Assembly: GCA_046704525.1 (NCBI GenBank)
Contig: JBJKRS010000100.1
Coordinates: 1-14,455 of the forward strand
Source of the DNA: GCA-965745 sp046704525
Lineage (GTDB): Archaea > Thermoplasmatota > Thermoplasmata > Thermoplasmatales > Thermoplasmataceae
Reading direction: 5' to 3'
DNA: 14,455 nt
The notes beneath the pieces were generated by a model. The model was given only the letters and a program-made list of their open reading frames with translations. It made no database searches and was not told where the DNA came from. Both the position numbers and the translations under genes were made by a program. The stretch's first letter is position 1, and each line of letters opens with the position of its first letter. This document shows positions 6,859-13,228 of the stretch, one piece after another.

Positions 6859-8834
6859 GTTTTCCTTCCGAACTTGCCCTTGACCCAGTGCCTGACGTCG
6901 TAGAAGAAGATGTTCTCGTACGGGCAAGCGTCAACGCAGTCGCCAATCCCCACGCACCTCGAGTCCCTGTACTCGCCCGTCTTGATGAATGATCCTGGCT
7001 GGCCGTAGTTGCCCACAGGGCATGCAGAAGCACAATCTTTTGTTTCACAGGTTACGCACTGGTTCGTGTCCTTGACCTTCAGCCTGAAGAGTCCAAATTT
7101 TGAGAAAAATCTGTTGAAGTTCCCCCACGAGCACATGCCTGTATTGATGCATCCGTACGAACCGACGAAGGGCATCAGTATGAAGACCAGGTACCAGCCG
7201 AAGCCGAAGATCAGGAGGTAGATGAACAGTGTTGGATCTGTGCCGTAGATGTTGGCATCGACCAGCCCAATGGATGTCATGTAGGACAGCACGGCAGCTA
7301 TCCCCATGGCAGAGTAGATGGTCAGGGAGACGCTTCTGTACACCAGTCCGCCGAGCCTGTCCGCGCTGGTCAGGGACTTTGCTGTCCCGCTTTCACGGTT
7401 GAATTTCTTCATGGCGTTGTAGAATGTTCCCTGGTACATTGCAGGAGCCGGGCAAAGGGTGGAGCAGAGGTTCCTGGAGCCGAATAGAAGTGAAAGAACG
7501 GCTGTGACAACATAGGAAAGGCCTATGGGTACCAGGTAAAGGGGCGCGAATGCACCGGCAGTCCCCACACCCATGCTCCAGCCTATGAACGGAACCTTCG
7601 CAGGGTCTGCAAAGAAGAATGAAGGCAGGTACACTGTGTAGAGGGCATATGCAGTCATCATCAGCCCGAGCCTTATCACTGTCTCCCTGCTCCTGGTCTT
7701 CCTGGCCTTGAACGCAATCAGGGCGCCCATCTCGAACCCCATCATCACGTAGAACCAGGGTGAAAGGGAGATCCCGGAAACGCCCATGACAAAATCATAA
7801 GCACCCTTTGCAGGAATCGCATAGGGTACCCCTGACAATGGAATAAGGCCCAGCGAGGAGACATATGCGGAGGCACCGAAGAACTGGTTGTCAATGGTCC
7901 CGCCCATGAAGAATTCTGCGATAAACACAAGCAGCAGGAAACCGAAGGACCATTTCTTGTCGGCAAGCCAGAAGAGCTTTTTCCCCTTGGTCGGCCTGTC
8001 CGGGCTCATCGCCAGGTGCAGGAAAATGATCATGTTCAGAACAGTGCCTGCTGAGAAGGCCATGACATTTCCGTTGTACTGCCATATGAACACGCCAGCC
8101 ATCATGACTGCGTATGCGGCAAGAAGCATCAGGATGTAGTTTCCGAAATACCTGTGCACGGAGTTCCTCCTGTACAGGTACTCGAATATGGTCACCAGCA
8201 TTGCTGTCATCACCGAAGCTGAGATGTATACTGTGGCAGATCCCCAGTGGAAAGCGGAAACCGCTGTTGGTGAAAACAGCATCACGGCAGACTGAAAAGC
8301 AAGTATTGCGGCCACGAACTTTGGAACGTGCTTCCTGAGGAATATAGTGGTAAGGGCCATCTCCAGGCTCATGGGAAATATGAACCAGTAATTGGATATC
8401 GACTGCATAACCGCGGAAAAGAGTCCCGCAGATGCAGACGAGAGGAAATCAGGCCTTGTGAGTATGTTGAACTCAAAGCTCATGATTATCTCGTCTGCAA
8501 GGACGAAGAAGACTACGAAGAACTGTAGCATCCTCAGGCTTCCGGATTTCCTGTCCTTGAGTGCATTGGACACGAACCTTACCAGGAATGGAATCACTTC
8601 CAGTGCCATTGCAGCCGCGGAAACCTCAACTGCCCCGTCTAGTGTCACTAATCCAGGGACAGCAAGAAAAATGAGGGGGCCAATTAGCATCCCGTTCATC
8701 ATCGCCAGGAAGAGATAGACAAGAAGCCTCTTCACAGGGTCTGAGGCCTGCCTTGAAAGGTATATGAGGTATGCCATGGCCAGGCCCATCAGGACCATGG
8801 AAGCATAAAGAAACACTGTGAACAGTCCTGTCAT
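6804..8834 (-). CDS. Membrane polyferredoxin: multi-TM protein with C-terminal 4Fe-4S ferredoxin domain
   Basis: This 676-residue protein has about 13-15 hydrophobic helices in residues 1-560, then a hydrophilic ferredoxin domain (585-650). Residues 1-277 form a module shared with the neighbouring 289-residue protein. Residues about 295-560 contain a NapH/NosR-like cysteine motif, CSTLCP (Cys457, Cys461), and a second pair, CINTGMC (Cys562, Cys568). Ferredoxin motif one is C593-x2-C596-x4-C601-x3-C605-P; motif two is C627-x5-C633-x3-C637-P, where the expected fourth cysteine is Ile630. Histidines usable as heme ligands (169, 196, 227, 273) lie in the N-terminal module. It should pass electrons between a soluble donor or acceptor and the membrane, perhaps quinone. 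The partner is unknown; the divergent Rieske gene is a candidate. The ATG at 8834 is backed by GAGGTG (8845-8840) and a TATA-like box. The family is clear as a 4Fe-4S membrane protein; the specific reaction is not. Confidence 0.92.
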   Translation of the reverse strand: MTGLFTVFLYASMVLMGLAMAYLIYLSRQASDPVKRLLVYLFLAMMNGMLIGPLIFLAVPGLVTLDGAVEVSAAAMALEVIPFLVRFVSNALKDRKSGSLRMLQFFVVFFVLADEIIMSFEFNILTRPDFLSSASAGLFSAVMQSISNYWFIFPMSLEMALTTIFLRKHVPKFVAAILAFQSAVMLFSPTAVSAFHWGSATVYISASVMTAMLVTIFEYLYRRNSVHRYFGNYILMLLAAYAVMMAGVFIWQYNGNVMAFSAGTVLNMIIFLHLAMSPDRPTKGKKLFWLADKKWSFGFLLLVFIAEFFMGGTIDNQFFGASAYVSSLGLIPLSGVPYAIPAKGAYDFVMGVSGISLSPWFYVMMGFEMGALIAFKARKTRSRETVIRLGLMMTAYALYTVYLPSFFFADPAKVPFIGWSMGVGTAGAFAPLYLVPIGLSYVVTAVLSLLFGSRNLCSTLCPAPAMYQGTFYNAMKKFNRESGTAKSLTSADRLGGLVYRSVSLTIYSAMGIAAVLSYMTSIGLVDANIYGTDPTLFIYLLIFGFGWYLVFILMPFVGSYGCINTGMCSWGNFNRFFSKFGLFRLKVKDTNQCVTCETKDCASACPVGNYGQPGSFIKTGEYRDSRCVGIGDCVDACPYENIFFYDVRHWVKGKFGRKTQVPVGAAGLGTERTRSK

Positions 8835-8839
8835 CCATA

Positions 8840-8845
8840 CACCTC
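8840..8845 (-). promoter_or_regulatory. Ribosome binding site of the polyferredoxin gene
   Basis: GAGGTG on the minus strand ends 5 bases before the ATG at 8834. Together with the upstream TATA-like box it indicates a short leader of about 13 bases. Confidence 0.6.
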
Positions 8846-8868
8846 TGTCGCATAACAGATTAGATCAT

Positions 8869-8876
8869 CATATATC
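8869..8876 (-). promoter_or_regulatory. TATA-like box of the polyferredoxin gene
   Basis: GATATATG on the minus strand is centred about 38 bases upstream of the ATG at 8834. This puts transcription start near 8847, just upstream of the GAGGTG ribosome binding site. Confidence 0.5.
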
Positions 8877-8966
8877 ACCATTTCAGGAAGATCAGGGTAG
8901 CCCTCAGCAAACCGTGTGCATCCTCCCCGATATCTTGCAGCAGTCTGGAGAATGGTGGGGCAAGGA

Positions 8967-8974
8967 TTATAAAT
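8967..8974 (+). promoter_or_regulatory. TATA-like box of the metallo-beta-lactamase-fold gene
   Basis: TTATAAAT is the best TATA-box match in the divergent region between the polyferredoxin and the next + strand gene. A start of transcription about 25 bases downstream falls near 8996, which argues against translation starts upstream of it in the same open frame (ATG 8818, GTG 8914, TTG 8935). Confidence 0.55.
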
Positions 8975-8997
8975 ACAGCTTACGTTGCACACCTACG

Positions 8998-9636
8998 CTG
9001 GTCAATATAAGAGAGGGGCTATTCAAATGGTCTACCCCGGACCCTGAGATGGATGAGACAATGCAGGGTCACCTGGTGGTCACGGAGGAAGGGTGCGTGC
9101 TGGTCGATCCTCCCTATGTGCATGGGCTCATTGAAGAAGTGGAAAAAATAGGAAGGGTGAGGGCAGCAATAATAACCACTCTCGACCATACTCGGTCAGT
9201 AGTTTACCTGCAGAGGAAGATTGGCATTGAAGTGTACATCCCTGATCAGGGAGAGTCCTTGACGATCAACCCGGATGAATACATGAAGTGCAGGGGTGTC
9301 CGTGAACACTTGAAATATGGTCAGGGCAAAATACTGGATTTCACCGCGCACCGGCTGACAGTCGAAGGCGTGGATGCACAGAGCATGCCTTACATGGATG
9401 AATATGAGCTTCTAACTGGAGAAGGTGAGCTCATTACAGGTGATATCGCCGTGGGAACACGGGATGGCAGAATTCTGATCGCACCTGAATGGTTTCCCAT
9501 ACTGGATGAACCGCATAATCCCGCACATGCGGAATTCAAAAGGGTCGTCAAGAAGACAGACGCAGTTACAATGCTCTCTACACATGGCTACGGCATTCGT
9601 GGAAAACTGCAGGAAGCCGCAGATCGAATCCCATAG
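8998..9636 (+). CDS. Degenerate metallo-beta-lactamase-fold protein, start unresolved
   Basis: About 212 residues from position 8998 show the order of a metallo-beta-lactamase fold: an opening strand EGLFKW, the strand pair GHLVVTEEGCVLVDPP, the first metal loop, a later GDI and a terminal STHGYG. The canonical HxHxDH loop is reduced to TTLDHTR: only the Asp-His pair (codons 9184-9189) remains. The bridging aspartate (GDI, Asp codon 9442-9444) and last-motif histidine (codon 9583-9585) are kept. Metal binding is thus doubtful, and hydrolase activity cannot be assumed. The frame is open from 8818, but a TATA-like box at 8967-8974 lies inside it. Between that box and ATG 9049 there is no ATG, GTG or TTG, although the domain appears to begin near 9010. 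A CTG at 8998 or the ATG at 9049 are the options. It is followed by the Rieske gene after 82 bases, probably co-transcribed. Confidence 0.78.
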   Translation: MVNIREGLFKWSTPDPEMDETMQGHLVVTEEGCVLVDPPYVHGLIEEVEKIGRVRAAIITTLDHTRSVVYLQRKIGIEVYIPDQGESLTINPDEYMKCRGVREHLKYGQGKILDFTAHRLTVEGVDAQSMPYMDEYELLTGEGELITGDIAVGTRDGRILIAPEWFPILDEPHNPAHAEFKRVVKKTDAVTMLSTHGYGIRGKLQEAADRIP

Positions 9637-9718
9637 GCTGGAACCTTGTGGCTGCAAGTATACTATGCGGCATCAGGGTAACTGGAAAGTGTTTTTCCTG
9701 CCACTTCATGACTTGTAC

Positions 9719-10048
9719 ATGAGTTGGCACAAGACTATTTCCGCAAAGGCGCTGGACAAAGCTGGAGGTGCAAGCGTGAAGGTTGGCGACGAGATCGTGT
9801 ACATATCCAAGGCAAGCGGGAAGCTGTATGCCATCGACGGGGTATGTTCCCACGCAAAATGCATTCTCGGCGAACTTTCCCAAAGCGTCGGAAAGGTCAG
9901 GTGCTTCTGCCACGATGCTGAATTCGACCTCGCGAGCGGGAAAATGATCACTCCGCCCTTTGTTGCTCCCAACGCCCCTCTTCACAAGCTTGGGTTGAGG
10001 ACGCATCCGATCAGGGAAGAGGGCGGCTTCATTGAGGTCGATCTGTAA
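9719..10048 (+). CDS. Rieske [2Fe-2S] protein, soluble
   Basis: This 109-residue protein has the two Rieske cluster-binding boxes: CSHAKC (Cys43, His45) and CFCH (Cys62, His65), with 16 residues between His45 and Cys62. The cluster is held by Cys43, His45, Cys62 and His65. Cys48 and Cys64 occupy the places of the disulfide-forming cysteines of cytochrome bc1/b6f Rieske proteins (CTHLGC / CPCHGS). The serine after the second box, which raises potential in bc1 types, is not kept (CHDA here). No membrane helix or signal peptide is visible, so it is probably a cytoplasmic electron carrier or a ferredoxin component of an oxygenase or redox complex. ATG 9719 begins the domain; an in-frame reading back to 9506 is only a shadow of the upstream gene. 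A perfect palindrome TTTCCCGGGAAA (10058-10069) follows the stop by 9 bases. Confidence 0.92.
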   Translation: MSWHKTISAKALDKAGGASVKVGDEIVYISKASGKLYAIDGVCSHAKCILGELSQSVGKVRCFCHDAEFDLASGKMITPPFVAPNAPLHKLGLRTHPIREEGGFIEVDL

Positions 10049-10348
10049 GGTCCTGAATTTCCCGGGAAAACCCTTGCGCCAGAACGTGAATGGCCAGAAA
10101 TTGCCGTTGTCATGGCAGTGGGCTGAATGCAGGGGTTGATGGGAACTGAACGGACATTAGTTGCCAAAACCAGGATTCAGGAACACTGCGGTACGGCCAC
10201 TTAGATGTTCCAGGAATCATGGCATATCTCTCCAGAGGGCGATGCTGGCGATAAATGCCCTTAGATCCCCCACCGAGCAGTGGACGCGTTCATCTGGTAT
10301 ACTTTCGTTCTCTTACTATTACTAATACTCCAAAGGGTTTCTCTCTGC
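10049..10348. other. 300-base stretch without a recognised gene
   Basis: I see no convincing coding or RNA gene. The palindrome TTTCCCGGGAAA at 10058-10069 lies just after the Rieske stop and may be a transcription end or binding site. Positions 10290-10340 are T-rich with TATA-like pieces (GGTATACTTT, TTACTAATA) upstream of the ATG at 10349. An in-frame hydrophobic extension from 10280 is more likely this promoter region than a membrane helix. Confidence 0.5.
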
Positions 10349-10939
10349 ATGGTAAGGAAAGTAATTGCTAATTTCTACATGACACTGGATGGTAGGGGTG
10401 ATTTCCCAACATACCCGGGGTCAGACGCAAAGCAGGATGAACCAGACATAGCATTTGAGGAAATGTGGGTCAGGAAATACTCCACTGCTGATACAGTTGT
10501 TTTCGGGAGGAGGTCATACGAGGGTCACTACCGCGTTCATTCCGAGAAAGGAAGGAAACCGGATGATCCCGATTTCTTGTACGATTATTCCAGGTGGCTT
10601 GACAGGTGCAACAAAATTGTACTCTCAAACCGAATGAAAAGAACCGAGTGGCCCAACTCAAGAATTATGAAGGGAAAGCTTGAGGATATAATCGAGCAGC
10701 TCAGGAACGAGGAAGGCAAAGACATAATTGTTGAAGGTGGACCTTCGGTGGTCAGGGAATGCATTCAGAAGGATCTTGCAGATGAATACTTCATGCTTGT
10801 GTTTCCGGTTGTGTACGGAAAAAAGAAGAGTTACTGGGGTTCATTTGCCGGTCAGACTAATCTCAGGCTGATTTCAGTAAAAAGCATGGAGTACGGGGAA
10901 TTGCTCCTGCATTATGCATCCCAGCGAAAGGTTCGATGA
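10349..10939 (+). CDS. RibD C-terminal / dihydrofolate reductase-like reductase
   Basis: This 196-residue protein has the fold order of the RibD-C/DHFR superfamily: an N-terminal strand with KVIANFYMTLDG, a helix and strand ending in the nucleotide-binding loop TVVFGRRSYEG (49-59), the strand KIVLSNRMK (89-97), and the glycine-rich turn IIVEGGPSVVREC (126-138) that contacts NADP(H) in this family. The C-terminal strands FMLVFPVVYGKKK match the family end. Such stand-alone proteins (COG0262-type) are mostly uncharacterised NADPH-dependent reductases; the true archaeal RibD-type riboflavin enzyme is shorter in motif detail and I cannot assign that role. ATG 10349 begins the first core strand, so I prefer it to the in-frame ATG at 10280. 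It is convergent with the HAD gene with a 45-base gap. Confidence 0.85.
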   Translation: MVRKVIANFYMTLDGRGDFPTYPGSDAKQDEPDIAFEEMWVRKYSTADTVVFGRRSYEGHYRVHSEKGRKPDDPDFLYDYSRWLDRCNKIVLSNRMKRTEWPNSRIMKGKLEDIIEQLRNEEGKDIIVEGGPSVVRECIQKDLADEYFMLVFPVVYGKKKSYWGSFAGQTNLRLISVKSMEYGELLLHYASQRKVR

Positions 10940-10984
10940 AAGTCCGTTTGGAAGCATGACTTCTAAATCCGCAGGTAATGCTGC

Positions 10985-11635
10985 TCAGAGAACAGCCAAA
11001 ATTTGCTCAAGAACAAGATCGGGTTTCTCGAAGACTGCCATTGCACCATTATCCTCCAGGATGTTCCTGTCGCCAGGTCCCCATGCAGCTCCCAGAGCCA
11101 TCATGCCAGCTTTTCCAGCGGCCCTCATGTCATAGGGCTGATCTCCAATGTATGCGCAATCTTCATTGGATACTCCAAGTTTCCCGGCTGCAAGCAGCAA
11201 CGGCTCGGGATCTGGCTTATGTCTTTCAGTGTCCTCCTGGCAGACTGCAAATTCAAAATAGGAAGAAAGCCCCGAGGGGGCAAGCAGCTGTTCTGCAACT
11301 TCTCTCTGGCCCGATGTGACAACAGCCATCCTGATGCCCTTTGATGTTAAGCCCTGCAGGAGTTCCCTTATGCCCTCAAAAGGTTCAATTTCGCTTATTC
11401 TTGTTGAGAAATGTGAGAGGATCGTTCCGTAAACCTTATCTCCATGGTCAGGGAACCACTCCGAGAGGATCTTCTTTACGGGCCTTCCCTTCAGCTTCGC
11501 ATTCTCTCCATCGGTCATGGGCCTTTCCATTATTTCCAGGAACGCTTTTTGTGTGGCCTCTGACGCAATAGTCTCACTGTCAACAAGGGTTCCATCAAGG
11601 TCGAACAGGACAGCTTTGACTGGATTTTTGGCCAT
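10985..11635 (-). CDS. HAD-superfamily hydrolase (phosphoglycolate phosphatase / beta-phosphoglucomutase-like)
   Basis: This 216-residue protein has all four HAD motifs: motif I DLDGTLVDS (nucleophile Asp12, acid/base Asp14), motif II VVTSG (105-109), motif III Lys140 in KPDPEP, and motif IV IGDQPYDMRAA (Asp165, Asp169). A helical C1 cap lies between motifs I and II (about 20-85), as in subfamily IA phosphatases. It should hydrolyse a small phosphorylated metabolite with Mg2+ in the cytoplasm. The KPDPEP motif is shared by phosphoglycolate phosphatase-like and beta-phosphoglucomutase-like enzymes, so the substrate is not decided. The ATG at 11635 has a TATA-like box about 26 bases upstream, consistent with a leaderless transcript. 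Confidence 0.93.
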   Translation of the reverse strand: MAKNPVKAVLFDLDGTLVDSETIASEATQKAFLEIMERPMTDGENAKLKGRPVKKILSEWFPDHGDKVYGTILSHFSTRISEIEPFEGIRELLQGLTSKGIRMAVVTSGQREVAEQLLAPSGLSSYFEFAVCQEDTERHKPDPEPLLLAAGKLGVSNEDCAYIGDQPYDMRAAGKAGMMALGAAWGPGDRNILEDNGAMAVFEKPDLVLEQILAVL

Positions 11636-11656
11636 GGACAGGTTAAGGGTGGATGC

Positions 11657-11666
11657 GGATAAACTT
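11657..11666 (-). promoter_or_regulatory. TATA-like box of the HAD hydrolase gene
   Basis: AAGTTTATCC on the minus strand is centred about 26 bases upstream of the ATG at 11635. This is the spacing expected for a leaderless archaeal transcript. Confidence 0.5.
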
Positions 11667-11877
11667 AACGAGCACCTCTCTCCCGAGGCGAACTCAAACC
11701 CTCCATCACTCTGCTCATGCGTTCACAGAAGGTCTTCAAAATAATACCGTTATTACTATTTTAAGCTGAGTCAAAGCTGGAATCACTTAATATGCTCACT
11801 GTTGCTCTAACAGCAAGGGTGCTTGGCCATAACTTCAGACTGGTATCTTTGAGATCAAGCACAATGAGATGTGAGGG

Positions 11878-12807
11878 GTGAAAATAACGGTTAAGACATT
11901 AGCGGGAAAAGTCGCTCTTGTGGATGGGGCGACGCGGGGAGCTGGAAGGGCAATCGCAATAGCATTGTCAAGGGCAGGTGCCTATGTTTATGCAACAGGA
12001 AGGAGCAGCAGGGATTCGGGCCCATCAGACATGGGAAGGCCAGAAACAATAGAGGAAACCGCTGAAATGATGCATTCTGCCGGCGGGGAAGGAACTCACG
12101 TCCGGGTTGATCACACAGACCAGGCTGCGGTCGAGAGTCTTGTCAAACGGATAGATCAGGAAAAAGGAAAGCTCGACATCTTGGTGAATGACATTTTCGG
12201 AGGCCATCCTTACATGCAGTGGGACAAGAAACTATGGGAACACGACATCGATTTAGGTTTTAAAATGCTCAGAAACGGTGTTGGATCACACCTTATCACA
12301 TGCGCAAAGGCAATTCCTCTCATGCTGCGAACCGGCAAAGGCCTCATTGTAGAAATGACCGACGGCACTTCCGACTATAACCGAAATTTCAGGAGAAACG
12401 TTGGGTTTTATTATGATCTCGTCAAGGCCAATGTCGAAAGGATCACAATAGGGCTTGCTGCTGAACTGGAGGAAACAGAAATCTCATCGGTCGCGGTAAC
12501 CCCTGGGTGGATGCGTTCTGAACAGATGCTTGACAATTTCGGAGTGAGTGAGGAGAACTGGAAGGACGCCTTAACCAAAGTGCCGCACTTTTGCATTTCG
12601 GAGACTCCCACTTTCGTTGCGAGAGGGGTGGTTGCTCTTGCTGCCGATGGGAATTCAAGAAGATGGAATGGTAAGGTTCTTTCAAGTGCGGATCTTGGAA
12701 GAGAGTATGGAGTAACAGATACTGATGGCTCTCTGCCCGACTGCTGGCGCTACGTAGTCGAGGTAGAGGAGAAAGGGCTCCCGGCAGATCCAACAGGTTA
12801 CAGGTAG
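11878..12807 (+). CDS. Short-chain dehydrogenase/reductase (SDR) family oxidoreductase
   Basis: This 309-residue NAD(P)-binding Rossmann protein starts at GTG 11878. The nucleotide-binding loop is DGATRGAGRAIA (16-27), where the usual Thr of TGxxxGxG is Asp16. GR at 41-42 after the second strand suggests NADP preference. The fourth-strand motif is VNDIFGG (103-109) in place of NNAG. The catalytic pair is Tyr179-x3-Lys183 in FYYDLVK; the usual serine position carries a TDGTS stretch. The C-terminal half (TPGWMRSEQML, SETPTFVARGV, SSADLGREYGVTDTDGS) matches the DHRS1-like SDR group found in many bacteria and some eukaryotes. The substrate is unknown. No well-spaced ribosome binding site or TATA box is clear: GTGAGG sits only one base before the GTG, and the A/T-rich ATTTTAAG near 11757 would imply a leader over 80 bases. 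Confidence 0.93.
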   Translation: MKITVKTLAGKVALVDGATRGAGRAIAIALSRAGAYVYATGRSSRDSGPSDMGRPETIEETAEMMHSAGGEGTHVRVDHTDQAAVESLVKRIDQEKGKLDILVNDIFGGHPYMQWDKKLWEHDIDLGFKMLRNGVGSHLITCAKAIPLMLRTGKGLIVEMTDGTSDYNRNFRRNVGFYYDLVKANVERITIGLAAELEETEISSVAVTPGWMRSEQMLDNFGVSEENWKDALTKVPHFCISETPTFVARGVVALAADGNSRRWNGKVLSSADLGREYGVTDTDGSLPDCWRYVVEVEEKGLPADPTGYR

Positions 12808-12903
12808 ATAGCCTAACTCAAACCCCAGAAATATTGATCGCTTGTGCATTGCAAGGCATCTATGCTCCCATGAGCTCACTTGTCAAGGTACAACCGACTG
12901 CAG

Positions 12904-12908
12904 AAAAA
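12904..12908 (-). terminator. T-tract terminator after tRNA-Cys
   Basis: Five thymines on the minus strand lie 14 bases downstream of the tRNA 3' end. Short T-tracts are the usual intrinsic termination signal in archaea. Confidence 0.45.
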
Positions 12909-12922
12909 TGGCTTATTCTTAA

Positions 12923-12993
12923 GGATAGGTGGGGATTTGAACCCCAATAGATGGGATCTGCAGTCCCACGCATAGCCACTCTGCCACCTATCC
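12923..12993 (-). tRNA. tRNA-Cys (anticodon GCA)
   Basis: The minus strand folds into a complete 71-base cloverleaf. The acceptor arms GGATAGG and CCTATCC pair over all seven bases. The anticodon stem TGGGA/TCCCA encloses the loop CTGCAGA with anticodon GCA (12959-12961). The T arm is TGGGG-TTCAAAT-CCCCA, perfectly paired. The D stem has one G-A mismatch at its inner end. The variable loop is the short TCTAT. There is no intron and no encoded CCA, so the end must be added by the CCA-adding enzyme. Confidence 0.95.
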
Positions 12994-13000
12994 GCTGTAA

Positions 13001-13067
13001 GGCTCTATTGTTAGGAGCTTACGAAGCCGTGATCCTCAAGTCAGTAAAAAATGTTGGTAATAGAGCC
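13001..13067. repeat. 9-base inverted repeat upstream of tRNA-Cys
   Basis: GGCTCTATT (13001-13009) and AATAGAGCC (13059-13067) are perfect reverse complements with 49 bases between them. The inner bases contain a small GCTT/AAGC hairpin. The element lies just upstream of tRNA-Cys. It could be a promoter element, a processing structure or a small RNA; I cannot tell which. The rest of 12994-13228 shows no gene I can support. Confidence 0.4.
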
Positions 13068-13228
13068 CTGTCGCAACCGCCTCATGCAAAATTAAGGCCA
13101 AATAAATACAGGGCAAATGTTAACTGTCAAAATTAACGCCCTTGGGACATCACCTTATGGAGGGCCAACCAAGGAAACATGGATGTCAGGCGTGACAAAG
13201 AAGAAATGGGCAAAACCTGTCAATTGAA

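Noticed and set aside
8818..8997. N-terminal 60 residues of the MBL-fold reading frame
   Set aside because: It overlaps the start of the divergent polyferredoxin gene, contains both promoters' TATA-like boxes and shows no domain-like pattern.
9506..9718. Upstream extension of the Rieske reading frame
   Set aside because: It is mostly the shadow of the MBL-fold gene in another frame. The Rieske domain begins at ATG 9719.
10058..10069. Palindrome TTTCCCGGGAAA as an intrinsic terminator
   Set aside because: It has no loop and no following T-tract, and archaeal termination depends on T-tracts. It is noted only as a possible binding site.
10070..10279. Possible decayed gene between Rieske and RibD-like genes
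   Set aside because: Reading all frames gave only short fragments with no recognisable motif.
10280..10348. Hydrophobic N-terminal extension of the RibD-like protein that looks like a membrane helix
   Set aside because: It is read from a T-rich promoter-like stretch, and the RibD/DHFR fold starts right at ATG 10349. Family members are soluble.
12951..13136. 61-codon open frame on + over the tRNA
   Set aside because: It runs antisense through tRNA-Cys, has no recognisable protein features and no clear ribosome binding site.
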